Source: Paragonimus westermani
Lineage: Eukaryota > Platyhelminthes > Trematoda > Plagiorchiida > Troglotrematidae
Direction: 5' to 3'
Assembly (NCBI GenBank): GCA_008508345.1
Contig: QNGE01000960.1
Coordinates: forward strand, 65,920 to 129,919
Length of the DNA stretch: 64,000 bases
A program made the position numbers and the translations under genes. Positions 36,502 to 49,819 of the stretch are shown one piece after another. Numbering within the stretch: the stretch's first letter is position 1; each line of letters opens with the position of its first letter. The notes under the pieces are model-generated. The model did not search any database. It was not told the DNA's origin and saw only the letters and a list, made by a program, of their open reading frames with translations.

Positions 36502-36689
36502 GGTGTAGGCACCTTGATGTTGAATGTTTGAACGTGGACGTAGTCATTTTCAGTAGTTAGGTCCCTACCCGTCCCCTTCTTTTTTCCTTCTCTCTTTCTA
36601 TATAGGGTCTGCTGTTTCTTCATGGTTGTGTGGCAGTTAAGCATTGGTGTGAATCACTGATGTTTTGCTGTCTATGATGATGATGATTG
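36502..36689 (+). mobile_element. 5'-truncated LINE, 3' UTR only (copy 2)
   Basis: It starts at GGTGTAGGCACCTTGATGTT and aligns to copy 1 through CATTTTCAGTAGTTAGGTC, TTCTTCATGGTTGTGTGGCA and GTGAATCACTGATG to a TGATGATGATT tail. No coding part is left, which is the usual outcome of incomplete target-primed reverse transcription. Confidence 0.75.
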
Positions 36690-37180
36690 TGATTTTGAAT
36701 TGGTGCTCATTGTATTCCACCTTTTACAACCTTGTACTTTTCTCCAGTTTCGATGTCAATTAGAGTTGTTCCAAGTAAATAGGTCCAGGCTAGCTAATTT
36801 TGTTTATTCTCTGCACCTGACGGGATCGTTCTCTCTCATCCTGTAAGAGTCAATCAATCCCTGTTTATCACTCTGTCTATGTGTACAGTGGCCGTGCGAC
36901 CCCAATCGCCGTTGAAACCAACCCTTGGAAAACCTTATATTGACTTCAAGACATGTTAGTCTGGAAAAGATATAGCCTGTCTGTTCTACGAAATGAGTTA
37001 TGTATACGTACATTAGCCCGCTCACAAGATCCCGCGGAGTAGAAACCATTACACTAGAATATGTGAAGAATCTCACTGTTCGGGAAACTTAAAATAGGCC
37101 ACGTTAGGCAAATGGTTTATTTATAGGTAGTGTGCAAATAAATGACACTTCGAATTGTTAGGTGGGTTAGTGTGCTCGAT

Positions 37181-37363
37181 TTCGGACAGAAAAATCGATG
37201 TGCACGCACTCGGGTTCCCCATATGTAACGCTCTTAATATGGAACTCTTTCTGAGATGCCTTCGCGAACCGATTGTTCCAGTCCTGCATCCTCAAGATGT
37301 AGCAATTCTCCAGAGTTTCACAGATTTGGCCCAACAAGCCATGGACAGTCCTGCACGGGTGTG
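37181..37363 (+). other. exon-like open stretch, unidentified
   Basis: The stretch between acceptor-like TTCGGACAG and donor-like CACGG/GTGTGC reads KIDVHALGFPICNALNMEL, then FLRCLREPIVPVLHPQDVA, then ILQSFTDLAQQAMDSPAR in one frame. The composition is protein-like, but I recognise no family. It lies in intron 1 in gene sense. Inclusion is not needed to keep the DUF4139 frame. Confidence 0.25.
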
Positions 37364-37639
37364 CACGTAATGGACAAGTCTAAAGTTGGCAGTTTTTAAA
37401 GGGAGGTTTTGTCGCATAGCTGATCAGTCAGTTTAACATTCTCTTGCTGAACTGTGATCAAAAGCAACGCATCGTAGCATTTTTTGGTTGCGGTCCATGG
37501 GTGTGGCATTTGGTGTACATGAGGGCTTGCATGGTTCAAAAACCCATGCAATTCAAGAAGTTTCATAATTTACAATGTATGCAACTTGATAAAGTGGTCT
37601 AAGATGGCTGTTTCTGTATGGTTTTCATCACCTGCTTGC

Positions 37640-40275
37640 CCTAGCTCTCAGTTGCCAGAACACGGTAGGTGAATTGCTGGTCCTCAGTTCTTCTGATAAC
37701 TGGCACGTTCTGAATATAGAGTTGGTTCGGCAGTGTTAAATTCTCCTCGTTATCTCCGACGTGAGAAAGATATCCACAACGCATTTGATCGTCAATTTCT
37801 GAAGATGTTGACACTAGATGTTTGTGGGCTGACGTATATGTTCTGGCAAAATGAAGGTACGCATCATATGTTACCCGTTCGCGTTTAACTAGATACGCAA
37901 TTATCAGAAATCGATTGAAAGCTGACAACCTATTGATTGACCACCAGGATCACTCAATATGTCACCGTGGATAGATGGACATATTTACAACCTACCGGCA
38001 TGTCGTCATACGATTTCGAAAGATGCTTCTAACCTGAACCACAACCTCAAACTTGAAGGTTTATCCAATATCCGATCGTGGTCTGATGCCATCATTTATG
38101 CAACTTGTTAAAACAGTGAAGTATTCAACAGAGACTGTTCATAATCTCATAATGATCAAACTACCACACTACAACACTGATTTGTACCTCAGTTGACTCC
38201 ACCTCCCTTCAATGGCGCTGAACTTCATCGCACAGCTTCGTCACGTTTTTGTTCCATTTGTCAGTGACATCGATTTCGAGACGACCCACTGTTAACATAT
38301 TGTCTGCCAACGGCCTTGTTCTATGTGACGCTTTGGACTGTTTTTGGTGATAAACCTACAGACTCTGACTGCGAAGCTTTATTTAGCATGCAGTTTTGAC
38401 TTGTTTAAAGTCCATCACGTCTCTTAACTCGAGGGTTTTTGTTCAGCAGATCGATACACAAATGATCCTGAACACATCACGAATAGCCCCGACCTTTACC
38501 ATTCAAAACCTCGTACAATTATGATAGATCATGAGTTAGTCTGCATCTGTGCAATCAACTTTGAGTAGCTTTCAGTGCCAAACACTATCACTGGATACCA
38601 AGTGACGCCACCAAAGCAACCAATAACTGAGCGATTACAAATTCGGGTGCCCAATTCGAGTAGCTACAGTGTCCAGCCAACGGCTGTGCTACGCTATACA
38701 GACATTCATGTATGAAAAATGTTGGAAGCTGATATCAATGAGGATGGGGAGATTTTGAGACTTGGCACTTTCCAAGGTGTTACATTTTAAAAAGTCAAGA
38801 AATAAATAGAACTGGATCGGCAAATTGTGAAAATGGGAACACTAAACAGTGTGGAATATAATGCCATTTCTTGAGATAGCTGCTACTGAAGTAGTGAGGA
38901 ACACCCTCTATCAAAGCCACTTTCGTGCCCAGACCACCCTGTCAATAGGGTTTGAATATGAGATTCGTTGTTTGGTACCTTAATAACGACTGTCCAAAAG
39001 TGTTTCACTCCCACTTGTAGACACGCTCAATCGCGGCCACCAAAGCGACACAGATAACGTGATGGGATGAAGATCATTTGACGTTAACGGGAGCGGGAGA
39101 AGAGTGGTTTTCAGTTCGATTTGACTGCCCCACAAACGGTTACACACACTTGACAACAACAGACAAGCAGAATGGAGTGCTGTCAACGTTGTTTTCGGTT
39201 GTACTGTTATTCTGTCGGGCATTTTCAAACGAGAATTCAGTTACATAAGAGGATCAACCCAACGGACTGACAGCACTGTCGTGCAGTTGTAGTACATGCG
39301 TGAAACGATAACGTGATGATTAGAGAAGTGCACATTTCTGTTGGTTCAAAGTTATCGATCGTGCAGTGCATGGTGTACAGCACTGCGTGAATGGTAAGGT
39401 ACTGAGAAAGTTCAAAATATTCCCCGTTTGGTCGAATAGTCTCAGCAGAAGGCCGATGAGGGAACGTCGGAAGGTTTTGATGCTATTGAACACTTGCATT
39501 CCTCACACAGATGCTGCTCTCTGTAGTGTCTTTATTTGCCACGAAATTGCAACCTCCAGATGCTTGGATAGTACGGATTTTCACAGCAACATACGGAAAA
39601 ACTTTCTGTAGGTAAACATTTCGGACGCAATTTGTTTGACTTGGTACCTTTAACTGGGCACGTCAGTCACATTATCACAACAGGTTTTGAGGGAGTGTGA
39701 GTTAGACTCATCAACCTGTTCAGCAACATTTGCAGGTGAGCGCCAGTTTGTCGTTGACGAGGATGAGAACATTATGCATAGGAGAGATCCGTGAAGTATA
39801 TCCTGTTAGGCAGTTAGCTCCATTTCGAACGACATCCAGACCAGCAGAGAATATGTTGCTTGTTAGAAGTGGACTGCCAGAGCAGTCCGGTGGGGAATTC
39901 AACGTTGAAGACTTTAGCCTAAATGGAGTAATCCGGATCTTCAAAGAGTCAGACAAAAGCTCTCAATCATGATTCTACTGTGTACTGCATTTTTGTGAAG
40001 ACCTTCTTCCTAAATCGATAATTTTCGATAAGAGGCTAATACGTTTGAGCTATACGAATTGGAGTATCAACAGACTACAATGCGTGATTTCTGCATAATG
40101 CAGTGGAATGTCTAGTTTCTTCCGACTACTGATTATCTCCTAGGGTTGTCTTTCTTTCAGACTGTTTTAGATTGTAATTTGTTACTTGTCGAACGATGAC
40201 AACGTTCAACAATGAACCTCACAGTCAGTTTATGCTCTTGTTGTGCACGGTTATATCACTGCTCCCTCCCATCAG
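37640..40275. other. 3' part of intron 1, nothing recognised
   Basis: Short frames occur on both strands (for example 37641-37928 minus and 39730-39972 plus), none with family similarity. It ends in the acceptor CTCCCATCAG before exon 2. Confidence 0.5.
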
Positions 40276-40469
40276 GTCATCAATCCGTACGACCCGCGAA
40301 ATATCGACACTTTGCATCGCTTCCTTGGCATTTATGAAGAGCAGGCGGAGCGCTTGGACACTTCGTTGCTTGATGCAAATGAGGAGTTGGATCAAGTGCA
40401 TGCCCGAATGGAAGCAATTGAGAAGGAACTTCATGAGATTGAATTGAAGCAGGATGAACGACTTGCCAG
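40276..40469 (+). CDS. DUF4140/DUF4139 family protein, visible exon 2
   Basis: The acceptor is CCATCAG and the donor is GCCAG|GTAAAT. It encodes 64 codons plus two bases. The sequence VINPYDPRNIDTLHRFLGI opens it and is followed by a long charged helix, YEEQAERLDTSLLDANEELD, then VHARMEAIEKELHEIELKQD. This is the coiled-coil linker between the N-terminal and DUF4139 domains of F37C4.5-like proteins. It joins in phase 0 to exon 1, and its trailing AG is completed by the first G of the exon at 57939 to give Arg. Shadows on the opposite strand have no family similarity. Confidence 0.88.
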
Positions 40470-40573
40470 GTAAATACACACGATTCTGTTCTTGTCTCCA
40501 TCTCTGTTGACCCGAGTTTAAGTCCGACGAACGCAGACTTCCGCCTGGTTGCCCAGTTCACTTTGCGTTGCAC

Positions 40574-40650
40574 AAGCCCGTGCTGGCTCAGTGGTAAGTA
40601 CAGTGACCAAAATAATTTTTAGGGCTCAGAGTTCGATTCTAAATTTCCTC
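40574..40650 (+). repeat. tRNA-derived SINE head (A and B boxes)
   Basis: The A box TGGCTCAGTGG lies at 40584-40594 and the B box GTTCGATTC at 40631-40639, spaced as in tRNA genes. The T-stem is poor and no acceptor stem can be drawn, so a SINE is preferred over a tRNA gene. It lies about 105 bp downstream of exon 2. Confidence 0.5.
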
Positions 40651-41189
40651 GAAGCTTAGTACTTCGCTTTTATCAGCCTAGAAATGTTCACATAATCTAT
40701 GTGTAACTCAACTGCATCAGATCGTTTACAAACTACTCGGTGGTGATACTGCCACGATCAAAAGATGAGCATGATTTACAAAGCCCCATTGGAGTACCTT
40801 CCTTTACTAATCAGGTTAGAAAGATAGCACAGTGAAGCTCGCAGTTTGTGTTGGGAGCCGATGGGCTATTTGTCGGTTCGTACACTTTTTCACATGATCC
40901 AACTCATAAGTCTTCAAACAGGGCATGGGCGATAATGGTTAGCTTTGTTGAAGTTGCTCATGATGAGGTTGAGTATATTCTTCCATACCCGACCAAAGGA
41001 GGCTTTTGATCCACAAGTCCGTCTGTACACCATCCCTTACAGCAGGTATTGTCGACGATGGTTAGTGAGTTGTTCGTAAGTCCGATTAGTCTTATGCCTT
41101 ATTCTACAACTTTTCTAAGTTTGGTGTCTACAACTCTATCTAGGTGAGCAGTTGACGGCACATCATTATAGCCATAGCTCTAAGCATTG

Positions 41190-42090
41190 ACTTTTGTGCT
41201 CTTGCTTGAGCGGAAAGTATGTTGTGTACCGGGAAAGCTGTGTCAAGGACGTCAGCGAAAGTCTAGGTAATTTAGGACATCTCTGATTGGGAGACATCCC
41301 TCTGAGGTTTAAGGGTCGCGACAGTGGGAGCAGTAATACTTTGCGGGAGCGAAACATGGCCGCTCAGGGTGGAAGACGTGAACCGTATTCAGGTATTCGA
41401 CCGTCGGTGTCTGTGTTCGATCGCTTGCGTCAGTTCATACCAACTGGTAAGCGACGAAAAAATTGAAAGGCGGGTATTTGGCTAACTGCCAATCGGGTTC
41501 TTTTATTCAGTTGCTACGTTAAGACAGACCTGGATGGTTAGGTCATGCATTTTTAGGGTGTCAACTAGACGTTTACCACGCTGAGCACTCGTCACAGATG
41601 CTGCGGCCGACTGGCGTGAAGTGCGTGTTGGACTGGTGATGACCTGGTGTAGACAAATGAAGTCGTTCACCAAGAAGTTGGCCACTTTAGGTTGGGTTCG
41701 TCTCTAGGTCTCGGGGCCTCGCGACCCACAGAGTCAGTGGCCAGAGACATTAGATGAGATGGCGGCTAACCGAGCTCAGTGGCGTAAATGTTGTCGTTGT
41801 TTGACCGATTTATTTGTCAAGTGAGTGCACTTGATGACGCGAAGCAGAAAAAGTCGTGGGGAAGCTGTTTTGCTGATGACGTCTTACTTTCACTTACAGC
41901 TCGGTTGTTCGTTTGCAAGGTGTAGGCAACTTTGTGTTGAATGTCTGAATGTAGATGAGGCTATTTTTAGTAGATAGATCTCCTCCCCTCCCCTCCTGTC
42001 TTCTGCTTCTTGGCTAGGGTTTGTTCTTTTTTCTTCATGGTTGCATGTCTGTTAAGCCTCAGTGAGAATGAGTAATGTGTCACTACCCAT
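41190..42090 (+). mobile_element. 5'-truncated LINE, RTE-like 3' end (copy 3, longest)
   Basis: Coding remnants run in order: VYRESCVKDVSESLGNLGHL region, GSETWPLRVEDV near 41348, RCLCSIACVSSYQL near 41405, then VSTRRLP, AADWREVRVGLVMTWCRQMK and FTKKLATLGWVRL. The last is GPRDPQSQWPETLDEMAANR with QWRKCCRCLTDLF, ending near 41820. Stops and frameshifts occur throughout. The 3' UTR from about 41919 matches copies 1 and 2. This is the C-terminal end of the RT region of a LINE, with no endonuclease or catalytic RT motif left. Confidence 0.75.
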
Positions 42091-42489
42091 GGTGACGATT
42101 TTCGCTACTATCAGGCAATAGTTAATGAGTCCTTTGCACAAAAGCTATAGAAATACATGACTTTTAAATGCACTTCAGGGAACGACCCAACACCTGACTT
42201 AGTCTCACTTGTACGAGTCTGTCGAGTGTGTTTGGTTCCCCAATTGATATAGGAAAGGCCCAATTACACGGAATGTGGGGACCTCGGCTGAACGAGTGTA
42301 CTATCACACACTTCAGTCTCTCTCATCCGTAGCACGCTCTCAGGACTCACCAAAGACATTCTTGGGGTCCAGTAGTAACTGGTTAAGAAATCCTGTCATA
42401 GAAGTTTAGTCCCAGAAAATCTGCCAAATTTCGCGGAATACAGTGGAATAGGTGGATAATTGAGTCTCTGTGAAATTTGTGATCTATGA

Positions 42490-42555
42490 GCCTGGTTTGC
42501 CGCGTTAAGGGGCTTGCCGTCCCTGTTATTGGTTTGAGTCTCGTCAAAGTCCTTT
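42490..42555 (+). repeat. SINE family A fragment
   Basis: TTTGCCGCGTTAAGGGGCTT, then CCCTGTTATTGGTTTGAGTC and TCGTCAAAGTCC align with the anticodon-to-B-box part of the copy at 52688-52885. The A-box half is missing or unrecognisable. Confidence 0.5.
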
Positions 42556-43810
42556 TTTATCATTAATTCTGTCCTAAACTGATAAATCTGCTGCAATAAA
42601 TGTGTCGTTACGTTTGACATAATTCCTCGTCAATTTCTCGGGCCGTAATGAATATCACAAGGCGGATATGCATGGCGTGGGACCTAACTGTTACCCGTGG
42701 ACTTGTCATCATCGAACAGTTCACATGCCTAAACTCAGACAAATCTTCCAAAGTAGCTCAAGGACTCCATCTGTTTGCCATTTAAACAGTCATGCAGAGA
42801 GTAGGCTTGGTAACTAATCGCCAGTTTTTGCTCGGATTATCCGCACAGTTGAGGCTGGAGTGTCGGATAGGTTAGGGAATTAAATGGAAAATGAAACCTA
42901 TGAGATGGATTGTTGAAGTCACAATGTTCTCTGAAATATGTGCTCAAGTGTCCACAGGTTTGACGACTGTTTGTGCACATTGCACCAATCATCTGACTGT
43001 TTGGGGTGAGTAGAACTCTTGCACAAAGTCCATCGCTTTTCTGTTGGAGAAAGTTTAAGGTGATAAGATGGTTATTGTCTTCTTTTGGCACAACCGAAAA
43101 ACCTGAACACTGCTCACTCACTTGTAGCTGAGCGTTTAGACAAGACTATCTGGTCACTCTCTTCGAAAGGTTACTGAGATGATGGCCATCACATTTACCT
43201 CGAAAGTAGGTAAGCACCGTTGCTAACATCTGGGGTCTTCTGCTCCTGGTTGAGATGGGCCAACCACGTGTATATCTGGTTGCCAACGTTGTAATCAACT
43301 GCGAATAGTGTTCATCAGTGTGTAAAAATAGTATGTTCCTGTTTACTGAGCAAAGCCAAAAGAGCAATGTCTTCTTGACATGACAACACAAGTATTGCCC
43401 ACTTCACTCAATTTCGACTGCTGAAGTTGATGAGAAGACTGTGGACCGTGCTACATTCACCGTATTTCTATCCGTATGAGAATCCTGGGGCATGTAACCT
43501 CATTTCCCGCTTTTTTTACCAACTACAACGCGCTATTTCGTCTGTTTTTGTTGTTGCAGTACAGTGATAGCTGATTGAAAAATTGTCTGCCATGCTATTG
43601 TGGATAATCGGTTTCTGTTCTATTCAAATGTATATGTAGGTTATCGGTGTTCGTATTGGGCTATTCACATGTGCGGACGTATCAATTCTAGTTTATCTAC
43701 ATGCTGTCCTCGTTAATAAGTGTTAGTGTGTAACTGCGATGAGCTCCACCGATAGATATAATCATGGGTGATAAATTTGTATTCGTGTCTGACTAGTACT
43801 GTTGACTTTT

Positions 43811-43824
43811 GTGTGTGTGTGTGT
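43811..43824. repeat. (GT)7 microsatellite
   Basis: Perfect GT run within intron 2. Confidence 0.9.
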
Positions 43825-45255
43825 ATGAGGAATTATATCCATTTTCAAACTCTTTTTAAAGACTTTCCCTGGGAATTGTTGTCATCGTGCTCGGATGCAT
43901 TTTCTGTTCCCCTCTATTGGACGCGCGCCTACGTTTCTGCTTAGTCATGATTCTTCTGAAGCACGTGTGTGCATTCTGTCCACACTGTCAGAATTGGCTA
44001 CGTATATCTGATGCAGACGTTTTTCAAAAATCAATATTAGGAAGCATCCAGATATCTGTCTAGCTGTTTTTTTCCAAAATCCTAGCATTGCTTGTTCGTT
44101 GAAATCACCAGGAATGTTGAGTTCGGTCAGAATTGTACATTTAGATTTAGGGAAATGCTTGATTCACCGCGGTTCCTGAATTTACGCGCAGTCTAGTACC
44201 GTATGCAGCTCCTAGGTTGTCGAACTTCTGTGGGTTATCCAGTTAAGTGGATTTTTCGACTTCTAAATTAATGGGATTTTACTGATGCCGCATGATATTG
44301 CATAATACGTCAGATGTCTACTCCCACGATGCGCAACTCCGGGTAGGAGTGGTCAAACTATCTGGAGCTTAATTTCTCAGCTGTGTAAATACTAGTGGAA
44401 GTCTTTACCACGAGATTCCCAGACTATGACTAGTTTCTAGTTGAGCAAATGATTCTTACAGACTTCACGCTCACATACAATACCCTTCATAAACATTTAC
44501 ATGGACGGATAAAATTCCCCGATTAAAATACGTTAAGAATAAATGCACGTATAAGCTTTACTGGAAAACTGGACATCACAATTACCAATGTACTGTCACC
44601 TCCCATTTTGATTTCCTTCTCCAATTTTCGTGTTGTCCATCTGATTATTTCATTGCTGTAAGCCGTAGGGATACCGGTCTTGGCCGCATTCAAGTTTTTC
44701 ATGAGTCTTTCAGGGTCAGGTACAGTCTGTTACGTTGAAAACAGTCTGAGATGTTTTTCAGTGAGATTCTGATTCGGCAAACACGTTGATCAAGAAAAGA
44801 AAACAATTTCATATTTTACTGTTAATCACTCAACCATTTTTCTTTAGCGAGACCCAGCACGAACTGTTTACCCATCCTAGCAGATAACGACCACAAATGA
44901 GAGTTTAACGCGTGAAAATACGTCTCCTTAATAAGGTTCCTGCTTCATATTGCCTCCATTTTATCTTGATCACTTTCCACACATCTTTACAATCTCCACT
45001 ATGGTGGACAACAGGACGCATCTGTTCTTACCAGAGGTCTTTCAGCCTGTTGTGAAAATCTGGAGCCTTCCAAGACGATATTTCAAGGTTAACGTTTATT
45101 CATCAGCCCAGCTAACCTGAGTCCACACAAGACCACCTCATACTCAAAGCCCTTCGTGTTCCCAGTCTAATTTTGTCTTTTTGTGGATTTTATAAACCAC
45201 AGATTTTTTCTTGGGAGCTTGGAATCTGGCCCCTTTTTTTAAACGTCATCAGAAC

Positions 45256-45256
<1 letters not shown>

Positions 45257-45290
<34 letters not shown>
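45257..45290. repeat. (TA)17 microsatellite
   Basis: Perfect 34-bp TA run, the longest dinucleotide run of this type in the window. Confidence 0.95.
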
Positions 45291-45292
<2 letters not shown>

Positions 45293-46424
45293 CTGAACAG
45301 TGACACTGGTTGCACAGTGTCTGTCTGAAGGCAAGTGGGTTGACTGTTGTGGTCGTACGAAGCGGTTGTTCTTCTCCACTATCCGAAAAACATTTCGAAT
45401 GTTAACCTTCAGGATTGTGTGTAACCTCCATACCGTTGAATCTGTTTGATTAACGCATGGACAGACTTTCCATCTCCAATGCCTTCTGGGTTTATCGTTT
45501 AGATCACTGCAAACTCAACATTATGATAGCTTGCCAGCACCGATTCGGTTTTGTTTGATGGCTCGTTTTCGGGGCGTAGATAGTGATTGCCGAATTGCCT
45601 GTCTGTTTGATTCAACCGTCACCGTGTGTGCAGTGCAGAATATGTTTATCATCCTTGTTATACTGAGAATACAGTGTTCTGTAATCGATACCTGTTGCAG
45701 CTATCATTCAGTGGGACAGCGCGATAGACGCAGTAACCCATGCCTTTTATTTCCTGTGTGTAATTCCGCACGTTTTTAGTGAGAAAAAATGTTTTGAACG
45801 CATGTGTATTAAGTAACATGCAACCTAGAGACACTCAGGCTATCCAAACAGAGACGGCAACAGTCGAGGTAACTGTGCCATTAGTTGTTGACGTTTTTAC
45901 CACCGAGCTGTTTTTAGTTATGCAGATTATGGGTGCTTATTGATTTGACGAACGATTCCGACATTCATTACACCCTACGGATTACCTGTCATCCACTCTT
46001 GACAAAAAACTTGGCACGGTGGTTTTCAGCGTTCAGTTCGCACTGATCAGACATATGTATGTTTGAATTGCCGTCTTTCAATCCGACCTTAACTTTTTCT
46101 GGCGTGAAGAATTAGGAAAAACATGTATGAAAACTCCTCCCAGCGCGTACACGCTTCACAGTGACCTTACGGTTGTTTCACGTGTACCACCAAAATAAAT
46201 GCGTCAGTTGAGGCTGACTTAAAAACAGTTGTCTTACTTCACAATAATATAAACAATCAGATTTGCATGCGTAGTTCACGTACTTGTGATTCAACAAGTG
46301 GTTTATGTAAGTAATGTGCACGCAAAACACCCAGATACACTGGTGAGCAAAGGGGATTTGATTGATATAAATTTAACACCACTCATAATTATCCACCGCT
46401 TCCAGCCAGCCTCTTAGAGTTTAT

Positions 46425-46506
46425 CAGTAGTGCATATTCTGACCACTGTCCGGATTAGAACTCTGGCCGTGCTATCATGGGGCAATCGTGTTGATCACTG
46501 CTCTAT
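46425..46506 (-). repeat. SINE tRNA-like head, minus strand
   Basis: It aligns with 34277-34360: TGCATATTCTGACCACTG, GGATTAGAACTCTGGCCGTG and GGGGCAATCGTGTTGATCAC on the plus strand. It is 170 bp from a plus-oriented family B copy, forming an imperfect inverted pair. Confidence 0.5.
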
Positions 46507-46664
46507 TTATCCCACATTTTACACAACCGAATCATCACATCTGAACGCTCAACTCAAAATTGCTGCTCATCACTAATCTCAAATATTGCATGACAGTTTT
46601 GATGAAACCAGAGATCTTGACCTATCTCGAAAACCCAGGCTTGTCGTTAGGACTCAACGAGCAG

Positions 46665-46830
46665 TAACTGTCTCCTTTTAAGATGTGATTGAGCGTTCAG
46701 ATATGAACATTCGGTCGTGCCTACCGTGAGGTCAGTGGCGTAATGGTCAACGTAGTTTCCTTGTGAAAGCGTGGCTGGAGTTAAAACCTCGGCTGTGGTC
46801 AGGATATGTACTGCTGACGTCGAGGTTGTC
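46665..46830 (+). repeat. SINE family B copy 4
   Basis: CGGTCGTGCCTACCGTGAGG, TCAGTGGCGTAATGGTCAAC and GTGAAAGCGTGGCTGGAGTT align with the centre of family B. The region TCAGTGGCGTAATGGTCAAC is the clearest tRNA-like A-box segment of the family. The 3' half after GCTGACG is not preserved. Confidence 0.65.
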
Positions 46831-49819
46831 ACACCGGTCTTTGAGTTTCGCGTAATTTTCCACATCAGATGTCAGGCGTGTTAAACAAGGCAGAATGTAG
46901 ACCGTTCTATGGAGAACCGCACCAACCAATTGGCGCAGAATGCATTTATTCGAACCACTAATTGTGTTGTGGGTTTACTTCGAACTGCGTGCCTCGTACA
47001 CACCATTGCTTTTTACGCATTTAAACACACACGTATGCTCCTCACGGATAAGTTCAAGAATCTTTTAAACGGAGTTTGCCTCATATTTTAACGACGTTGA
47101 TGACCTTGCCAGTCTGACTGGTTCATTTGAACCTACCAAACTAACTTGTTTATACGATCGATCCAGTTGCAGTCCGGTGTCCACCACCTATCTTGTGTAG
47201 TGTACCGCAGTCATACTGATTTGTATTTATCCCTATATGATGTCGTAAAGCTGACTGTAAGCTTTTATTGTCCGAATTGTGTGTGTGCCGCTTCAATAGT
47301 TCACTCTTATCCGAACAACTAGATCCAGATGTGCGCTGGAAAAATCGTTATCTTGTTTCACACAACCCTAGACAGGATGTTGTTGATTTGACAGTCATCT
47401 CCGGTTAGTTTTCACAATTGTAATTCAGTCAAATCAATTACTGAATACGCATGCACATATTTACGTCCTACTTATGATGCTTATGATTTAGCGCTAACAT
47501 CACCTGCGTACAAGAACAGTAATGGCAGAGATGATATACGGTTTTCATGTTGTGTTTGGTTCCAAGTGGAGATCTAAATTTTGTGATGTGGTTTGCTAGT
47601 CGTGGGTTATTGTTGACTGATGAGACTGACGTTCGACGTGGAGAAAAATTTGACACAGAAATAAGTGCAAAACTTATATTTTGCATGTGGATATGTAAAC
47701 GAAATCTCCAAATTCCTAATCATAAGCCAACGTCGAAAGAACAGTTGGCCCAGCACACTGGATGGGATAACCCAGCTTTTCTATCACGACACATAGATGA
47801 TTGAATTTTTAGAAGTTTTCCGATGACGCTCTTGATTTGGCTTTGTACGCGTGAAAATGCGTATATGGAAAGGAAAGACTAAAATTGTTCTCAAAAATCA
47901 AGTTACAAACAGTTCGTGACGGAAATTAAGGACTTATGGACGACTCATTGATCCAAGACCTCTACACATATTGAGCCTGTCATTCCTGCACGCGGTGGCC
48001 AAATAACTGTGTTCGTTTTCCCGGGTCTGTGCCGAATCTCCATATCACTAATCTAATAATGATATTCGGCACCGTTCGCGTGATCACAGTTGAACCACAC
48101 AAACCAGAAACTTAACAGCCGGTACATATAGACTTGACTGAAGCAGCATCGGCAACGCTACTAGAATGTTAATTTCGTGATGATCCAGATGGTGAATTTC
48201 GAAGGTTTTGAATTGGGGCAGGATGATCGGACAACCTTGGACCGAAGGGTCTCAATAATATGGAAGAGGGCACCTTAAAAACAGCTGACAAAGAGAACTA
48301 ATTCTGCAGTGGAGTTAGGGTTGTGAATCTGTCTATCCCCAAGCTGGACCTGCCCTAGCTTTGCTTATCTTTGACTTCCCTACACACTTTGTAACAATTC
48401 TTGACCAGTACAAGTGTGCTCTCCAGGTATTTAAAAGCTTTCAGGTATATTCCTACTCTAAAAAATGACAAGATTGATGCGTGTCATGAGGCACCTTGTA
48501 CGCTCTTATTGACCGTATGACCAGATTATTTTGGTTAACAGGTCTGGGTTTGTCGTGTGACTTCCTGACCAAGGGATTCGAAGGTCGGAAGTGAGAAGCC
48601 ATCAAAATAGTCAGAAGCCTGTGCATCCCGTTCAGTCACGACAACGGGGTTCCTTTGATTATACGGAAAACGATGTGGACAAATGAGGGCAGTGAAAGGG
48701 TAATGTGGAACAGAAGTTTCAAAGAGGTGGAGCGAGGTATGGTCTCGCAACCTCACTTGATGACTGGCTGTTTGGAAATCTCACTGGCTCTTGGTGAACA
48801 ATACCTCCAGACCCCATCGTTCAAAGGTGACCTAACAACTGAAGCGGCTTGAGTCAGTTTCCCTGTCGCTTATCTCTGTGTGGTACCTAAACGTTGAACG
48901 GGGAAAAGGTGACGAGTTATCCAAAGCACGTTTTTTAGACGATTCTCTGCTCTCCGTAGTGAAACTAGCGGGTGTTTCTACGGTCGCAGAAGTCTAACTG
49001 ACCTTTTGTGCATAAAGACAATGTAATGCGGATGAACTGTTCCCGTTTTTTGTGTTCAGGATTAATATTGGTCTTCGATACCAATTTCGGACCAATATTC
49101 AATTTGGGATATGTTTCTTCTAACAAACAAGCATAGTTCATGGTACGCATTCTGGACGTTCGGTCTCATTCGTGTTTTAAACCGAAGTTACACACTAACT
49201 GACTTAATCCTCTCGCCACGAACCGTGCTCAGAGATCCTACATTTGAGTAAATAGCTGGAGGGTTGCCAACAGTTTGGTCATCGTTCATACGCTTCTTTT
49301 CTATTCTAGATATATCACTTTGACAGCCGACGTCATGAAACCTTTCATCATTATCGTTTCGATCCCATGTGATCGTTTTTATCACTAACCGGTCAACTGA
49401 GATAGATCACACCTATACGGAACAATGGCGGCGGATGAAAAACAATTTACACACCAAGCTGACTTATTATATAGCTTGAAACAAATGAGGAAGTCAATGT
49501 TGACGATGATTTTCCTGCTCGATTGATGGTACGTGCGCACCACAAACACTTACTTCATCAGTAGCTTGTTCAGTTGCAGTCAGAATTTACTGCTTGTTCA
49601 TACTGCATCCACACAGTTTCCTGTCTTATCGAGCTTTCTTAACGTCCATGAAAACTGTTCGATTTCGCTTACGACCCCCTGAGAGAGGAAGGCGAGAACG
49701 AACACAAAGACCGCGAGCAGTACCTCGATCACGAACGAAACGCAACGACATGGAAAACGACACGAATAATCAGAACGCAAGTACTCGGACCCAACTCTCG
49801 CAACTTGGAACCCCCAACA

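Larger units (their letters stand above)
29340..40275 (+). other. intron 1 of the DUF4139 gene (10,936 bp)
   Basis: It has GT (29340-29341) and AG (40274-40275) borders and phase 0 on both sides. Contents are a TA run, a CT run at 32074-32095, two LINE tails (about 33075-33543 and 36502-36689), a minus SINE B at 34277, an (AT)15 run and two exon-like open stretches (30651-31049, 37181-37363). Because the flanking exons already join in frame, any extra exon would have to be alternative or foreign. Confidence 0.7.
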
